Below, in pieces: positions 26,189 to 37,800 of a stretch of 64,000 nucleotides of DNA. Every line of letters starts with the position of its first letter. Position 1 is the stretch's first letter. The stretch comes from Cephalopachus bancanus. Its lineage: Eukaryota > Chordata > Mammalia > Primates > Tarsiidae. The notes under the pieces were generated by a model. The model ran no database searches. It was not told the DNA's origin and worked only from the letters and a program-made list of their open reading frames with translations. The stretch is taken from positions 1,054,001 through 1,118,000 of the forward strand of contig JAPVLO010000382.1 of NCBI GenBank assembly GCA_027257055.1. The letters run 5' to 3'. A program made the position numbers and the translations under genes.

Positions 26189-26836
26189 GAAGGACAGGAG
26201 AAAGCAAAAAAGAGGCTCATGTGAGAGAACCAGTGACTGCCACCCACAATTCCCTCTGGATTAATATCATAGGTCCCTTGTCTGCTGCAGCAGGCAAGGC
26301 CAGGTTGCCTCCTTGGTGAAATGTTTTTAGTCCCTTATAAAGACTGTATGCTGACATCCAGAAGCAAAAACCAATCTGACTGCGCTTAAGAGAAACAATC
26401 GGCAGATCCCCTCCAAACATACAATAAGCATTACCCTGCTTTTCATTAGTGTTCTTTAACCTTTTCAGGGTTAAAAAGATTTTCAGATTGTGCAGTTTTC
26501 ATATTGTGCCTTTACAAGAGAAGCTTTCATGTTTCTGTTTCAAAATACATTCTTCTATATGCAAAGGCTTTTTTCCACCCATGGTGATAGAAGGCAGTGG
26601 GGGAGAGGGAGTATGTTTTTGTTAGTTTATTTTTATTTATTGGTGCTAGCCAGGAGAAATAGAGGATTAAATTTTAAGAAAGGTAGTGTTCACAAATGAA
26701 AATGGGATCCATGAAAATTTAGCAACTTTCTTAAGAACTATGTTTCTTTTTATACATATGTATTCTTATTATAAGAGCATATTTTATAAAGTATACTAAT
26801 TATGAAAAATGTAAGAATTACAGAAAACATACAAAG

Positions 26837-26955
26837 CCATAGTGGTGGCTCATGCTTATAATTCTAGCAAGATTGTTCAAGGCCAAGAATTCAAGTTCAG
26901 CCCGGATAACATAGTGAGATCCCCAGCTCCACAAAAAAATTTAAAAACTAAAAAT
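26837..26955 (+). mobile_element. Degenerate Alu left-monomer-like SINE
   Basis: 'agtggtggctcatgcttataattctagcaa', 'ccaagaattcaagttcagcccggataacatagtgagatccccagctcc' and then A-rich sequence match one Alu arm only. Strongly diverged, consistent with a fossil monomer (FLAM/FAM type). Confidence 0.75.
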
Positions 26956-27239
26956 TTTTTAAAATTTAAAAAATACAGAACATTTAAATCATCTGTGCTA
27001 CTTTCATTCAGAAATAATGTTATTTTATTGTCTATCTGTCAATCTGTTTTAAATTCTCCTATCTTTATAGCATATTTATATTTACAAACATGTATTCCTC
27101 CTAATCTTACTCCCACCCTCTGAAATACAAACACCACACTGAGCATAGCTTTCCAGAGTGTACACTCCCCACCTCACACCACTACCAGATTAAATTTCCC
27201 AGAGTATAGACTTCCCATCCCCACAAGATATAACCTTCT

Positions 27240-27335
27240 AGAAAATAGGGTCTGTGAGTCTGATCAATCACTCTATTCTCAGTGTCTAGTACAGTGTCCC
27301 AAACACAGTAAGCACTCAATAAATATTTGATGACT
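27240..27335 (+). repeat. LINE-2 3' end relic
   Basis: 'aatagggtctgtgagtctgatcaatcactctattctcagtgtctagtacagtg' followed by 'cacagtaagcactcaataaatatttgatga'. Confidence 0.68.
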
Positions 27336-27339
27336 ATTA

Positions 27340-27760
27340 TTCCAACCTGTTTTTTTTCCTGTATTTATAGAAATGACATTTTCCCCTTTCATTAAATATT
27401 TTCTTACATAATGTGATTTTTAATGGTTGCTTATCATCCACACCATAATTTATTTTAACTAGCCCTTCATCACCGAACATGTAAAATGTTTCAAATTGCT
27501 CACAATGATACATAATGCTATGACGACCATTTTTCAAATAAACATTTTTACATTGTCATAGGATCAATTTTTATAAGTTGAATAAGCTGTAATGGGCATA
27601 CATATTTTTGAGGCTTCTATCGCCAAACTGTCTTCCACAAAGGTCATTCCAATTTGTATTTTTACCATGAATTTATGAAAGTGTCTATTTCCCCATACTC
27701 TCACCAACACTGAGCATTTTAATTTTTTTTAAATTGTCACTCTGATGGATAAAATATATC
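27340..27760 (-). mobile_element. LINE-1-like fragment (old L1 3' end)
   Basis: Phrases such as 'atgataCATAATGCTATGACGACC', 'caaactgtcttccacaaaggtcattccaatttgtattttt' and 'tctatttccccatactctcaccaacactgagcattttaa' resemble antisense 3' ends of old L1 elements. Diverged; family uncertain. Confidence 0.5.
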
Positions 27761-28459
27761 ATGAATAAATAGTATGGGGAACAAAGAGGATAATGTAAAA
27801 ATAGCTTTGTATACTGTATGGTATACAAATGGCTGTTGCTAGAGTTGTAGTTATTACTGGGATTGTAAGCTTCTTGAGATCAGTACCTGGTACAGTGCTT
27901 GGCTTATGGTGTGATGGTCCCTTGAACTGAAGAGGATGTAGAGCTGAATTAACTCTTGGATTTGGAAGATGCCTGACTACTAAGAAATCTGACAATTTCA
28001 ATCTGTCTACCCAGAGAGCTATAAGTACTCAAGTAGGAGAAGTGCTAGGGTCCGTGGTCCCGGCCTGGTCCTCACGAGAAGATAAATGCCCTAGAGCATG
28101 CCTTAGGACAGGCACAGTGTGCTTTGGAAACTTCTTCTCCATCTCAACAGAATCTTGGCCTTTTTCTTCTTCTGACTACTCCTTAGCTTTTCCCTGAGAT
28201 CCAAGTTTGGTTTTCCAAGCTGAGAATGCATTCTGCTACAAATCATGTGTGTAATGATTGATTTCCCTGAATGAATCCAAGATACTCCACTCTGGAATTC
28301 CTATAATCTGGCTTAATTCCCAACCTGGTCTAAGACAAGGCTGCCATCATATCGTCACCTGACAGGTAACCGTTAGTAAGTAGCTGGTGCAGACACGAGA
28401 CTGAAAGAAACAAACAAAATCCTTACAACCTAAGAGGCCTTGGCAATCCCTGTCCCCTG

Positions 28460-28530
28460 CCCATTTCCACCCCATTTTACAGAGGTAGAAATGAGGTTCA
28501 AGAGGATAAGGAACTTCTGCATTGTGCCAC
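28460..28530 (-). repeat. MIR fragment
   Basis: 'ccccattttacagaggtagaaatgaggttcaagaggataaggaac' is the MIR core in antisense. Confidence 0.55.
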
Positions 28531-28531
28531 A

Positions 28532-28573
28532 GGTTGCTACAGTAATTCAAGAGGTTGCCACAGTAATTCAAGA
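28532..28573. repeat. 21-bp tandem duplication, two copies
   Basis: GGTTGCTACAGTAATTCAAGA (28532-28552) is followed directly by GGTTGCCACAGTAATTCAAGA (28553-28573); they differ at one base. It overlaps the left edge of the 192-bp duplicated segment. Confidence 0.93.
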
Positions 28574-28752
28574 GGCTTGAAGAGTTATCTACAGTCTATG
28601 GAGCAGAAATAATCTTGAAGGAAAGAAACACTTTCATCCCACAGCGTTTCTTTTTCTTTTTTAAAATACCTTAACCAGCTTCTGTCCTTACCCTTAGGTT
28701 ACACAACTTTACTGATCTGAAGTTTACATTTTCCTGGTATCCTAAAATGAGT
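28561..28752 (+). repeat. 192-bp direct duplication, copy 1
   Basis: Compared base by base with 29795-29986, I find no mismatch over 192 bp. It begins CAGTAATTCAAGAGGCTTGA and ends CCTAAAATGAGT. It is not a recognisable interspersed repeat. Confidence 0.95.
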
Positions 28753-29470
28753 GGCAAAACAGGAATCAAAAATCTTTCCTACCACCCAGGATTCCTCCCT
28801 GATGGAAATCATAGGAAAAAAAATAATAGTTGATCATTCTAGTGATGTTTTCTGAATGGTCAAAAATCTGTAATTTGAAAGCTTGCTACCTCTTGCTGTA
28901 CTTAATACACCCTGCCTACAGGCAAATGCAAGGAAAAGGAACAAGGTGAAAACACAGTTGTCAATTTGCTAACTTCTGGCACTAGAAGAGGCCCTCCACG
29001 GGAAGCTCCATCAGCGGCTCTCGGTCAAGCTCCAGAAGCAAATCAAAGTGCTCTGTCACGTTTCTTTCAGTCACACGACCGAGTGTCATATTCCGACCTA
29101 ACTGTGACTGCTACAGCATGATTTCCCACTCCTGGCCCTCGCACTGGCAGCCCTGACACTGCCTGGGTTCCAACCTTGTCATCGCCTGCCTGCGGTGAGG
29201 CTTGGCCCTGGGTCAGCTTCCGTCTTGTTTACCTGGCTAATTGTGTTGGTGTTCTCCCTTCACCCCTTTCACAGGTCAAAAAACAGTCATGTTCATGAGG
29301 TCCAGGCAGGGAGCTCGCAGTTTCTAAAAGTGATAAGCAGGGAAGAGAAGGTTTGAATTCACAAAATCTGAGAATTATGTGCCTTTTTTCCAAGGATTTC
29401 AGAGATGACCACTTACGGCGAAACATATGGAAGCCATTATTTCAACCTTCCCAAAACAGTTGCCGTCTAA
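28753..29470. other. GRIN2B: Unique sequence between the two duplicate copies
   Basis: No repeat recognised. 28980-29230 is locally more GC- and CpG-rich than its surroundings (GCGGCTCTCGG, CACACGACCGAG), unlike most of the intron, and could be a non-coding constrained element. This is inference. Confidence 0.35.
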
Positions 29471-29471
29471 G

Positions 29472-29657
29472 CCAGTAAATCTCAACTTCTGCTGTACATT
29501 AGAATAAACTGAAGAGCATTAAAAAAAAATGACGGTGCCCAAGTTGCACCCCACACAATGACATCAGACTCTTTGTGGGAAGGCCAGACATCTATATTTT
29601 TTAAAAACTCCCCAGGTAATTTCAAAGTGCACTCAAGTTTGTGTGTCTCTGCTCTAA
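29472..29657 (+). mobile_element. MER5-type hAT relic
   Basis: 'aagccagtaaatctcaacttctgctgtacattagaataaactgaagagcatt', 'ggtgcccaagttgcaccccac' and 'ctccccaggtaatttcaaagtgca' follow the MER5A layout. Confidence 0.62.
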
Positions 29658-29794
29658 GCATGGGCCCAAGGAACCTCTTCTAATCGGCTTCCAGGTGCCA
29701 AGGACCGAGCACCAGCAATGAAAATGAGCGAAAGGAGAGTTAAATCTGCCTTGCTTTTCTCATTCTCTTTCTTTCCCCATTTTTTTATCACAGT

Positions 29795-29986
29795 CAGTAA
29801 TTCAAGAGGCTTGAAGAGTTATCTACAGTCTATGGAGCAGAAATAATCTTGAAGGAAAGAAACACTTTCATCCCACAGCGTTTCTTTTTCTTTTTTAAAA
29901 TACCTTAACCAGCTTCTGTCCTTACCCTTAGGTTACACAACTTTACTGATCTGAAGTTTACATTTTCCTGGTATCCTAAAATGAGT
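29795..29986 (+). repeat. 192-bp direct duplication, copy 2
   Basis: Same orientation as copy 1, offset 1,234 bp and identical throughout. Flanks differ on both sides: left '...tttttatcacagt', right 'tgcatagaaaaaactg'. Confidence 0.95.
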
Positions 29987-30024
29987 TGCATAGAAAAAAC
30001 TGAGGTGCACACACCCTCGATTAC

Positions 30025-30046
30025 CACGTGAGCGCCCCCTAGAGGG
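30025..30046. promoter_or_regulatory. E-box CACGTG next to a CTCF-like core
   Basis: CACGTG at 30025-30030 is followed by CGCCCCCTAGAGG at 30033-30045. The latter matches the reverse of the CTCF core (YGCCMYCTRSTGG) at 12 of 13 positions. Motif match only; no proof of binding. Confidence 0.35.
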
Positions 30047-30049
30047 AGC

Positions 30050-31985
30050 CGGTACCTGGGGAAAAGTTTCTGGTACGTAATCTTTAAAATCCAAGCCACA
30101 GCTATCTTTTCCTTACCTATTTCCATTCACAAAAGGTTTTCATGTAAAACAGAAATTCAGTTGCTATCAGCCCAATCCAGGAAAAAAAAGGACTTCAGGA
30201 GCAAACCTAGCAGAAAGAACTCTTTGGAGGCTACTGAAATGGCAGCCCCTGGGACACAGATCCCTCTACGGTGTGATGGAAGGTGAGGTTGGGCAGAACA
30301 TCAGGAAGGGGCTCCCTAGCCTGCAGACCTCTCCCGTTCTGGGAACAGGTACTTAAATTAGCATTCTGGGGGAGAAAGGCAGGGAAGGATGTAAAGAAGC
30401 AAAGAAATTGTATGGGAGAGAAAACATAGCACATTAAAAAAAAAAGGCAGCGGGAATATGTCCTAATTTGGAGAAACAGGCCACATTGCCATGGCAACTC
30501 TGAATCTCCACAAGGCAGTCAGGCATGCCTTTAAACATCATGTTAAATAGTTCAACTATGAAGAAGAATAAAGAAAAGAGTGTAAAGGAGTTTGAGGGAG
30601 AAAGAGGAGCCCTGAAGCCTGCTGTGAGCCCAAGGGAGATATTGCCCAAGGCCCGGCCATTCTTCAAGAGAAATTTCACACAGTGAAGCTGCAAGTTCTG
30701 AACTGGATCTTTTTTCTCTGATATGGATTGGCTGGGGACTGCATTTGTATGTAGTTAACCTGCGTCTGAAGAAAGATTCTCCCAAAGACACACAGATGCT
30801 AACCCAGTACTCCTCAACCTTTTTCACCAGAACCTTTCTCAGGGCCGTCAGGCCAGCAGCAAACCCACGCTGGGTGTTCAGACCTTTTCCCAGGAGCCCT
30901 GGAGGGATTGTAGTCTGTGCCAAAGGGCTGAGCAGAACAATAATTTAAGCATAGCTGTAACCCATTCATGGCACACTGGTTGGGAATTCTGGCCTAAGAG
31001 ACAAAACATTTCATTTATTTAAAAAATGTAAAAGACACCTGGAAACTCAAATGAAGTTGTGCCATGTGTGGTCCTTTGGGATCAAGCCAGTGATGACAGC
31101 AATTCAGGAAACAGTTTACTGAGTGGTTCTGAACCTTTGGAAAATATGAATAAGAATATAAAACTGTTCTCCCATCTGGAACGTTAATTACTCAAATTAT
31201 GCACTTAATGTTCAGCATTCATTTTACCTTGCAACTCGTTCTGAGAGAAATATTGCCCTCCACATTTCTTTATCTCCTCTTCCTTCTGGAAACCTCTCTC
31301 CTTGTCCCTCTGGCCTATTTGCCTACTCTGTCTTTCCCTAATTCTCCCGTGTTAGGGCCACAAGATCTCCTGACAGCTTCCAGTGGTGGAGCAGCTCCAG
31401 GTAAGAGTCAAGCCAGAAACTGAGAAGAAGTGAATAGCTCTGCGCCTCGTGGCATATTCAGATGCCACAGTGGGAAGCGGTGTGTGTCACAGGTGTCTAG
31501 GCAACCTGAAGAGCTCCTAAAAGGAGAATGGAGGATGAAGAAAGCATCCTCTTCTTAGCTTAACAACAACAATAATAATAGAAGCAGATGGGTACACTGC
31601 TGTCCCCAGGCGCACACACACACTCTCTCTCTCTCTCTCTCTTTTTTCTGTTCATCAGCTTACATCAAATCATTTCTCTATAGATTTATTCTTAGCACAC
31701 GAAACTGAAATTTCCACTTTCTTTGCTGTGGTATCTCTGAAAGTTTCCATTCCATAAACACCCCACAGCCCAGAATAGGCTCATCTTATATCATCTCATA
31801 TGGCCCTGCTTCCAGGCAGAGGCCTCACGGCCCCTGGGAGACATCATCAGATCCCAGGCTAAAGGAAAGCATGCATCTCCCACCATGAACACTCTCTTTC
31901 AGCCCTGTCTCCTCCAACCCGAGCAAATCTTTCTCTGAGACACGTTCTCCTCCACCACTTCACACATGCGTGGCCTGGATCAAAC
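30050..31985. other. GRIN2B: Mostly unique intronic sequence
   Basis: No gene. 30800-31005 ('acccagtactcctcaacctttttcacc ... cacactggttgggaattctgg') has inverted-repeat-like ends suggesting an unclassified DNA transposon relic. A (CA)5(CT)11 run lies at 31611-31643. Confidence 0.35.
31611..31643. repeat. (CA)n(CT)n microsatellite
   Basis: Short compound run: GCACACACACA followed by about eleven CT units. Confidence 0.92.
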
Positions 31986-31989
31986 CATA

Positions 31990-32100
31990 ATCCCCCCCCC
32001 GAGTCCTGGATTTCTCACTTGTACGATAATCCCCACCTCACAGGATTGTTGGGAGGACCACATGGAATATCTGTGGAGGGACAAGACATAGTGCTTTGCA
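31990..32100 (+). repeat. MIR relic
   Basis: 'ctggatttctcacttgtacgataatccccacctcacaggattgttgggaggaccacatggaa' follows the MIR core. Confidence 0.6.
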
Positions 32101-32169
32101 CTTCCGCAGGCTCACCATGAGAAGGGCTTCCTTCCCAGCCTAGCGCTATACTTAGCGAGGTAAGGCATT

Positions 32170-32285
32170 TCCTTCTCCACTAATCTCACAAGGTTGGTAT
32201 TATTTCTCTGATTTAACAATGAGGAGGAGCCTGCAGTTCTAAAAGGATAAGTTATTGCCTAAATCCAAACAGGTAAGAGCCAGAA
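32170..32285 (-). repeat. MIR relic
   Basis: Antisense core: 'aatctcacaaggttggtattatttctctgatttaacaatgaggaggagcctgcag ... aaggataagttattgcctaaatcc'. Confidence 0.55.
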
Positions 32286-32289
32286 AAAT

Positions 32290-34145
32290 GAATTTTGATT
32301 CTCAAATTCACTGCCCTTAACCATGCCCCTCCCCCCCTCAGTGGTGGTCCATCATTTCCACATAGAGGGTTTGAGGTTGGCGATCTGTTTGGAAAGCAGG
32401 GCTTCTGCAGTTGTGCTGAGGCTGCACTGCGTAGCAAACGCAACGTCTGCATTCAGCATGTATATTTATTTGTGATGGCTCCTGTTGGGGGGTGGGGGAG
32501 AGGAAGAGGGGTATAACTGATGGAAATCTGTGAACAGCTAGAGGCTCCTAGCACCCTGCATCCCCCCTTCGCATCTCTGGGAGCTGCCATGGGCACACTG
32601 CCTTTCTATGAAATGCAAATAAATATTTGTTTAATAGAAAATATCATATCATGCTTTCCTTGATTGCAATTCTACTTTTTCTCTAGCTGCATCCCTACAA
32701 ATTGCCAAGGGATTTAATGACTTAGGAGAGCTACAAGAGGAAATGTGAAACCATTCACTTTTACCACTATTAAATGAGCAAAAGCCTACATTTAAGAGGG
32801 GTGAGAATAGGAAAGAATAAGAGGTAAATGGCAAATGGGAAAAAGGAGCGAGGAAAACAAGAAATGTTTAACAGACTCACTGCTTAAAATTCTCCTCAAG
32901 ACAAAGCCTGGAGCATAGTCAGACGTGGTCCAAAGCACCTGTGTGGTCCATTTTCCACCCTTCAAGCCTCTGTGAGTCCCTTGGATGTTCATTCTCTGAG
33001 GAAAAACTCCTAGTCTAAGTCCATCTGATCGTGAAAAAACAAACATCCATAGGTGGAGCACCCCAGTCCCTCAGTACAGTCTGTCTAAGCTTCCTAGTTC
33101 TCTCTCCATTCCTCAGTTGAATAACCTGCATTTTAAAAATAATTGAATTATCCACGCATTGTTTCATCACATTACTTCAATACCCTCTTCCGATTACAGC
33201 TCCAACCTCCTAGCCTCCACCTCCTGTAATGCCTGTCTCTTCCTGTCCGTCTCTTCTGTCCTTGATCATGTCTATTCTCTCTCCTGTCACCTCAACAAGG
33301 GTTAACAGGGTCAAAATACTCATTCTGCCAGTAGTGACTGATGCCCAGGTGTGGTCCAGGAGAATGTCTACCATGGCCTGGATGCAATCTAATAGGAAGG
33401 AGCAAGGAGGGGGAGTGGGTGGAGGAGCCAGATGTCTTGCTCAAGACATGAGTGTATGTCGGGGCGGTTGTGCACAGAAAGCTGCCAGCTTGCTCCTGAT
33501 GCCCTGCTGATGCAAGGTGGCATACACCTGCCTCTTTCCCTCTTCAATGTTATTCCAGGGCATTCACATACTCACCTTCACTGACAACCTGCCCCTCATG
33601 GAAGCACTCCGCTGAGGGACTCGTCGAATCAGCAGCCATTCAACAAGTACCCCAATGCCTGAGCCACTTTTTACCAGCCCTTTCACCCATTCGCTCTGCC
33701 ACCACATGGCAAAGGAGATGCCAGTGCAGACCCTTCAGTTTATAACACCTACTGGTCACACTCTAGGGTAAAGTCAACCCTGGTACTATGAAGCAAGCCT
33801 GTGCAGAAAGGTGAGTAAAACTACAAGAGAAACTACAAGTATCACAGTCACTATAGCAGCCTGGCAGGCTGATTGCCTATCATCTAAAATTAATTATATG
33901 GCATAATGTGTACAGACATCCACAGAACAAGAGAGACAGGTTGGATAAGAGCTAAGAGGTCTTAAGAATGAGGGCAATGGGACCGAGACGCAGCTTTGTC
34001 ATGTTTCATTTACACAGAGGAGGTGTTTGGACTAGAATGTTTTCCCGATGAAGCAAATTTGAAAGTGGTTCAATCAGTGAAATATTAACCATGCATACAA
34101 TCATCCTGGTGAAAATCTGAGTTTTTTTAAAATTCTTTCTGACCA
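32290..34145. other. GRIN2B: Unique intronic sequence
   Basis: No repeat or gene recognised. Short G-rich runs lie at 32485-32512 and 33403-33432. Confidence 0.4.
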
Positions 34146-34149
34146 GAAT

Positions 34150-34350
34150 ATGAATAACTTTTAATGCTTGGACGGTGCTTATAGCTTAACAAGCACTCTC
34201 ATGTATCTCATTTCAATCATTACATCATCTGTTACCATTTTATGGGCAAATAAGCTTTGGCTCAGAGAGGTTCAGTGATCTGCCCAAGGTCATGCAGCTG
34301 GCAAAGAGGCAGAGCCAAATGGAAGATCTGGATGTCACACCAAGGTCTTG
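34150..34350 (-). repeat. MIR relic
   Basis: 'aacaagcactctcatgtatctcatttcaatcattacatcatctgttaccattttatgggc', then 'ggctcagagaggttcagtgatctgcccaaggtcatgcagctggcaaagaggcagagccaaa': a clear antisense MIR. Confidence 0.8.
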
Positions 34351-35069
34351 TGACTACATGCCTCAGATTTATGCCACTGTGGTCCACTGTTCTCAGAGAA
34401 ACAAAGACAGGCACAAGAAAAGCCCAAAGAACTAAGAAAAATGTGCATATTAAAAGTCATCCGACAGTATCAACTGGCTATTAAAAATTTACCTTCTTTA
34501 GTGAGTCATAGCCAGCTCAAAGCTTTGACTTTATTGAATGGAACCATAGAGCCTACTCAATGACCATTAAAAAAAAATCTCCACAATAGAAAATCTGCAT
34601 ATGTGTATGTATCTATATTATAGAGAGAAACCATGTGATATTTTTATACTTGAATCTTTCAGAATAAAATGTTTCCTTCCACCCAGCTAGAGGAAGAATA
34701 AGTGAGTTTACCCTCAAATGGAGGACCAAACTACTTGTAACTCAAAGGCGTGATTCACTCCATTTCTAAGAGGATATTTATGCTTGTTACTACAGTGCAT
34801 GACGTGCTGCTCCATTTCATCCTATGCTTCTCTGTTCTGGCCTACCATCCCTCCGTATCACTAGGGTCAGCTTCACTATCCTTGGAATCTATTCATTCAG
34901 TAGGAATTCAAGCACTCTAGAAACATACAGCTGGAAAGGAATTCAAGGTCATCTTGTTGGAAAGGAAAAATAGCAGAATAAGATAGGTAAAAAATCCAGG
35001 CTGCATCCAAGCGCCTTGGATGTTTACTCTGCACAGCCAGGTGGTAGTGGAAGAACGTAGCGTGCAAGG

Positions 35070-35230
35070 GAAATCTTGTGATTTGTAGATACCTGGGTTA
35101 GAGCCGATCCTGGCTGCACTCCTTACCTGATAGGCAATCTTGACACCGACTCAAAATCTCTGGGCCCCAATTTCCTCCTATATAAAGTGGGAGTCATAAT
35201 TTTTACCACACAGGGTAAAAGGAAAATCAA
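35070..35230 (+). repeat. MIR relic
   Basis: 'tacctgggttagagccgatcctggctgcactccttacctgataggcaatcttgacaccg' then 'tggGCCCCAATTTCCTCCTATATAAAGTGGGAG'. Confidence 0.65.
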
Positions 35231-35347
35231 AGCAATACCATTAATGTAATATGTTAATATAATGCAATTAAATAACATAATCAGTGGAATAAAATAAAAT
35301 ACAAAGCATACAGCAAAATACCTGTTCAATTCAAGTTAGATTACTTT

Positions 35348-35504
35348 TTCTTTCTTTTCTTTTCTTTTCTTTCTTTCTTTCTGTTTGTTAGAGATGAGGT
35401 CTCACTATGTTGCTTAGGCAGGCCTCAAACTCCTGGGCTCAGGCAATCCTCCTGCCTCAGTCTGCCAAAGTGCTGAGATTACAGGTGTGAGCCACCACAC
35501 TTAG
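35348..35504 (-). mobile_element. Alu monomer (FLAM-type) with perfect target site duplication
   Basis: A single antisense Alu arm ending 'ggtgtgagccaccacacttag' with a CT-rich decayed tail. An 18-bp perfect target site duplication TTCAAGTTAGATTACTTT occurs at 35330-35347 and 35505-35522, so the insertion is complete as a monomer. Confidence 0.9.
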
Positions 35505-35524
35505 TTCAAGTTAGATTACTTTCT

Positions 35525-37795
35525 ATCTTTTATGTGTCTAAAAATCACTGGATGTTCCTTTATTGATTTATTTAAAAAATAATACTACATAGCTGATTTT
35601 TATTTTTGACATGCTATATTTTCTGGGGGGTTTTCCCTCTCTGAACCTTGAATTGTTTGTACTATCATTTTTTTATACATTTCTAAAAAGTAAAAATATG
35701 AAGAACTCCATCAGCTTGAGTCTCCAGGAACCAGAAACAAGAAAAATTATTCCCCACTATGGGTATGAATAATGCCTGTATCCATGAGTTTACTAAGTAA
35801 TCATAGTTTTTCTCTTTACACATAGATACTGGAGCAGCATGAGATTACTGTACATCAATGAGCTGATATAATATCAACTCAAAACAAAGAATCAGATCTC
35901 TTTTTTAGCCTACGTAGTTACTATTTCTTATTATTTATTGTTTTAACACTGAAGATAACTTGATGAGCCCCAGGGGATGAAATTCTCATCTCATGGATGA
36001 GGAACTGAGACCAAATGAATTCAGTGAATTTGTTCAAGATCACACAGAAAGTCAGGCCAAAGTCCAAACTCACCCTGCATTTCTAACTCTCATAAGAGTC
36101 CTCTCGCCTCTGTACAGCAGATTTGAAATAACCTTCCAACCAGAAAGTTGTGTCTAGATTCTATTTTCTCAGATTATTGATGAATATGTCACACAAGATA
36201 GAAATAAAAGGCTTGCTAAAGTCAAGACAGAGTACATCGATCACTTCCCCCTCAATCCCCGATGAGCCTCATCAATCTGTCACTGATGGAGATTATGATA
36301 TCCCATAGAACCTCAGTGCCACACTCTTCCTTGTGCCATAATTTTTGTAAGAGAAACAGGGTAGAGCAACCCCTCTTCCCCCAACCCTGCCACCTGTCAG
36401 GATTCAGCCTAACAGTTCAAGGAGTGCATCTGGACCTATGGCTCTTAGAAGTAATTTCCTTGGAAACGCTGCCTCTGGCAATAATATCTACACCAGTGCT
36501 TCCCAAACACTAGTCCATGGATCAATGACAACCCATGATAAAGTTATCACTGGCCCACAGAGAAATGAGAAAAATAAGAACAATGTAGTGAGTTGTTGGT
36601 ACAGCTAAATGTATTCAATTTAAAGGACTGTCCTTTCTTCGGAGATCATGTATTTCTTGGTTTTATTGTTTGTAGTTTCCAAAAAAATATATGGTATAGG
36701 GTTATTTTAAAAAACTCTAATTGGGAAAATAAAGATTCACTATGTGATATCATGCCACCATCATTATAGAATAATTAGGAAACCTCTCCTCTAAGCAATT
36801 GGCAACAGAGGTCTTGTGCCTGGAAGCACCAAAGTCCCCATTGAGACTGGAGCCCACCCAGCAGAAGAGGAGACTCAGGGATGGGACTGTCACTGCCAGT
36901 GGTCAAGGGACTTCGGGGAGCTTCATAAAACCATACTCCAGCATGACACTTCCCACTCAGGGGACTTCTGAATTGCCACATGAGGTTTTCATTATGTGAT
37001 AGTTGAGATTTTTGTTTTAATTTCTTTGCTTCCATTTTTTACATCAAATTAACATTGGTGAGTAACCACCTACTAAGTATCAACATCACCAGCAGTTTTA
37101 ACATGCATTATTTTTCCTAGCCCTGTGAGATAAGCCTTTGAAATGTCCAAGGGTTACCATGCCTGGCTTTTGTAGCTCACTGTTGCAGACTTTTCATGAT
37201 GGCTTCCCAGATCTTGGTTGCTCCAGTTCAATCTACTTTATCGATTCTGTGCCATTTTCTCCTTTAGTGAAGCATTCTGCAAGTTGCTACTGATTAAAAC
37301 CTATGCATGTCTCTCTATTTCTCCAACTTCACCACTGTACCTCAATGGTCTGCACCAAGTCTAATACATGATAGATGTTATGAAAGAGAAAATCAACCCT
37401 ATACCACTTTCCAAGGAGCTAATCCCAGGATACATTGATGAAATTATCAAAATGTTGACTTTTTTGCGAAAATGAACATGAAATGAAGACTAACTTCTAC
37501 AATAACAATTCACTGTGGGAATAAGGTGAAAGTGAGGTCTAGGGAAGTGATGGGTTTTCACCATCAAAATTAATTAAGAGAATTATAATAAGATGGCTCA
37601 TATGAAGCTCTTAAACATAGCAGGGATCCATACATGATAATCCCCTTCCAACTCCACTTTTGACAATTTGCTTATTGGAATGCTGGAGTTATTCGTTTCT
37701 CTTTCTTTTTAAATCTTCTTGATTGTTGTCAAAATATGCTTTTAAAAAAACTATAATATCAAAACAAGGCCCAGGAAAATACCCCTGAAAACACT
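35525..37795. other. GRIN2B: Intronic sequence with one MIR
   Basis: Apart from the MIR near 35965-36085 I name no repeat. 36490-36600 ('accagtgcttcccaaacactagtccatgg') looks like the edge of a DNA transposon relic of unknown family. Confidence 0.4.
35965..36085 (-). repeat. MIR relic
   Basis: 'gaaattctcatctcatggatgaggaactgagaccaaatg ... tgttcaagatcacacagaaagtcaggccaaagtccaaact'. Confidence 0.65.
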
Positions 37796-37800
37796 GTTTT

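Noticed and set aside
30800..31005. Possible DNA transposon with 'cctcaacctttttcacc' and 'ggttgggaattctgg' ends
   Set aside because: The ends are only loosely inverted and I cannot match a family; mentioned only as context in the intron entry.
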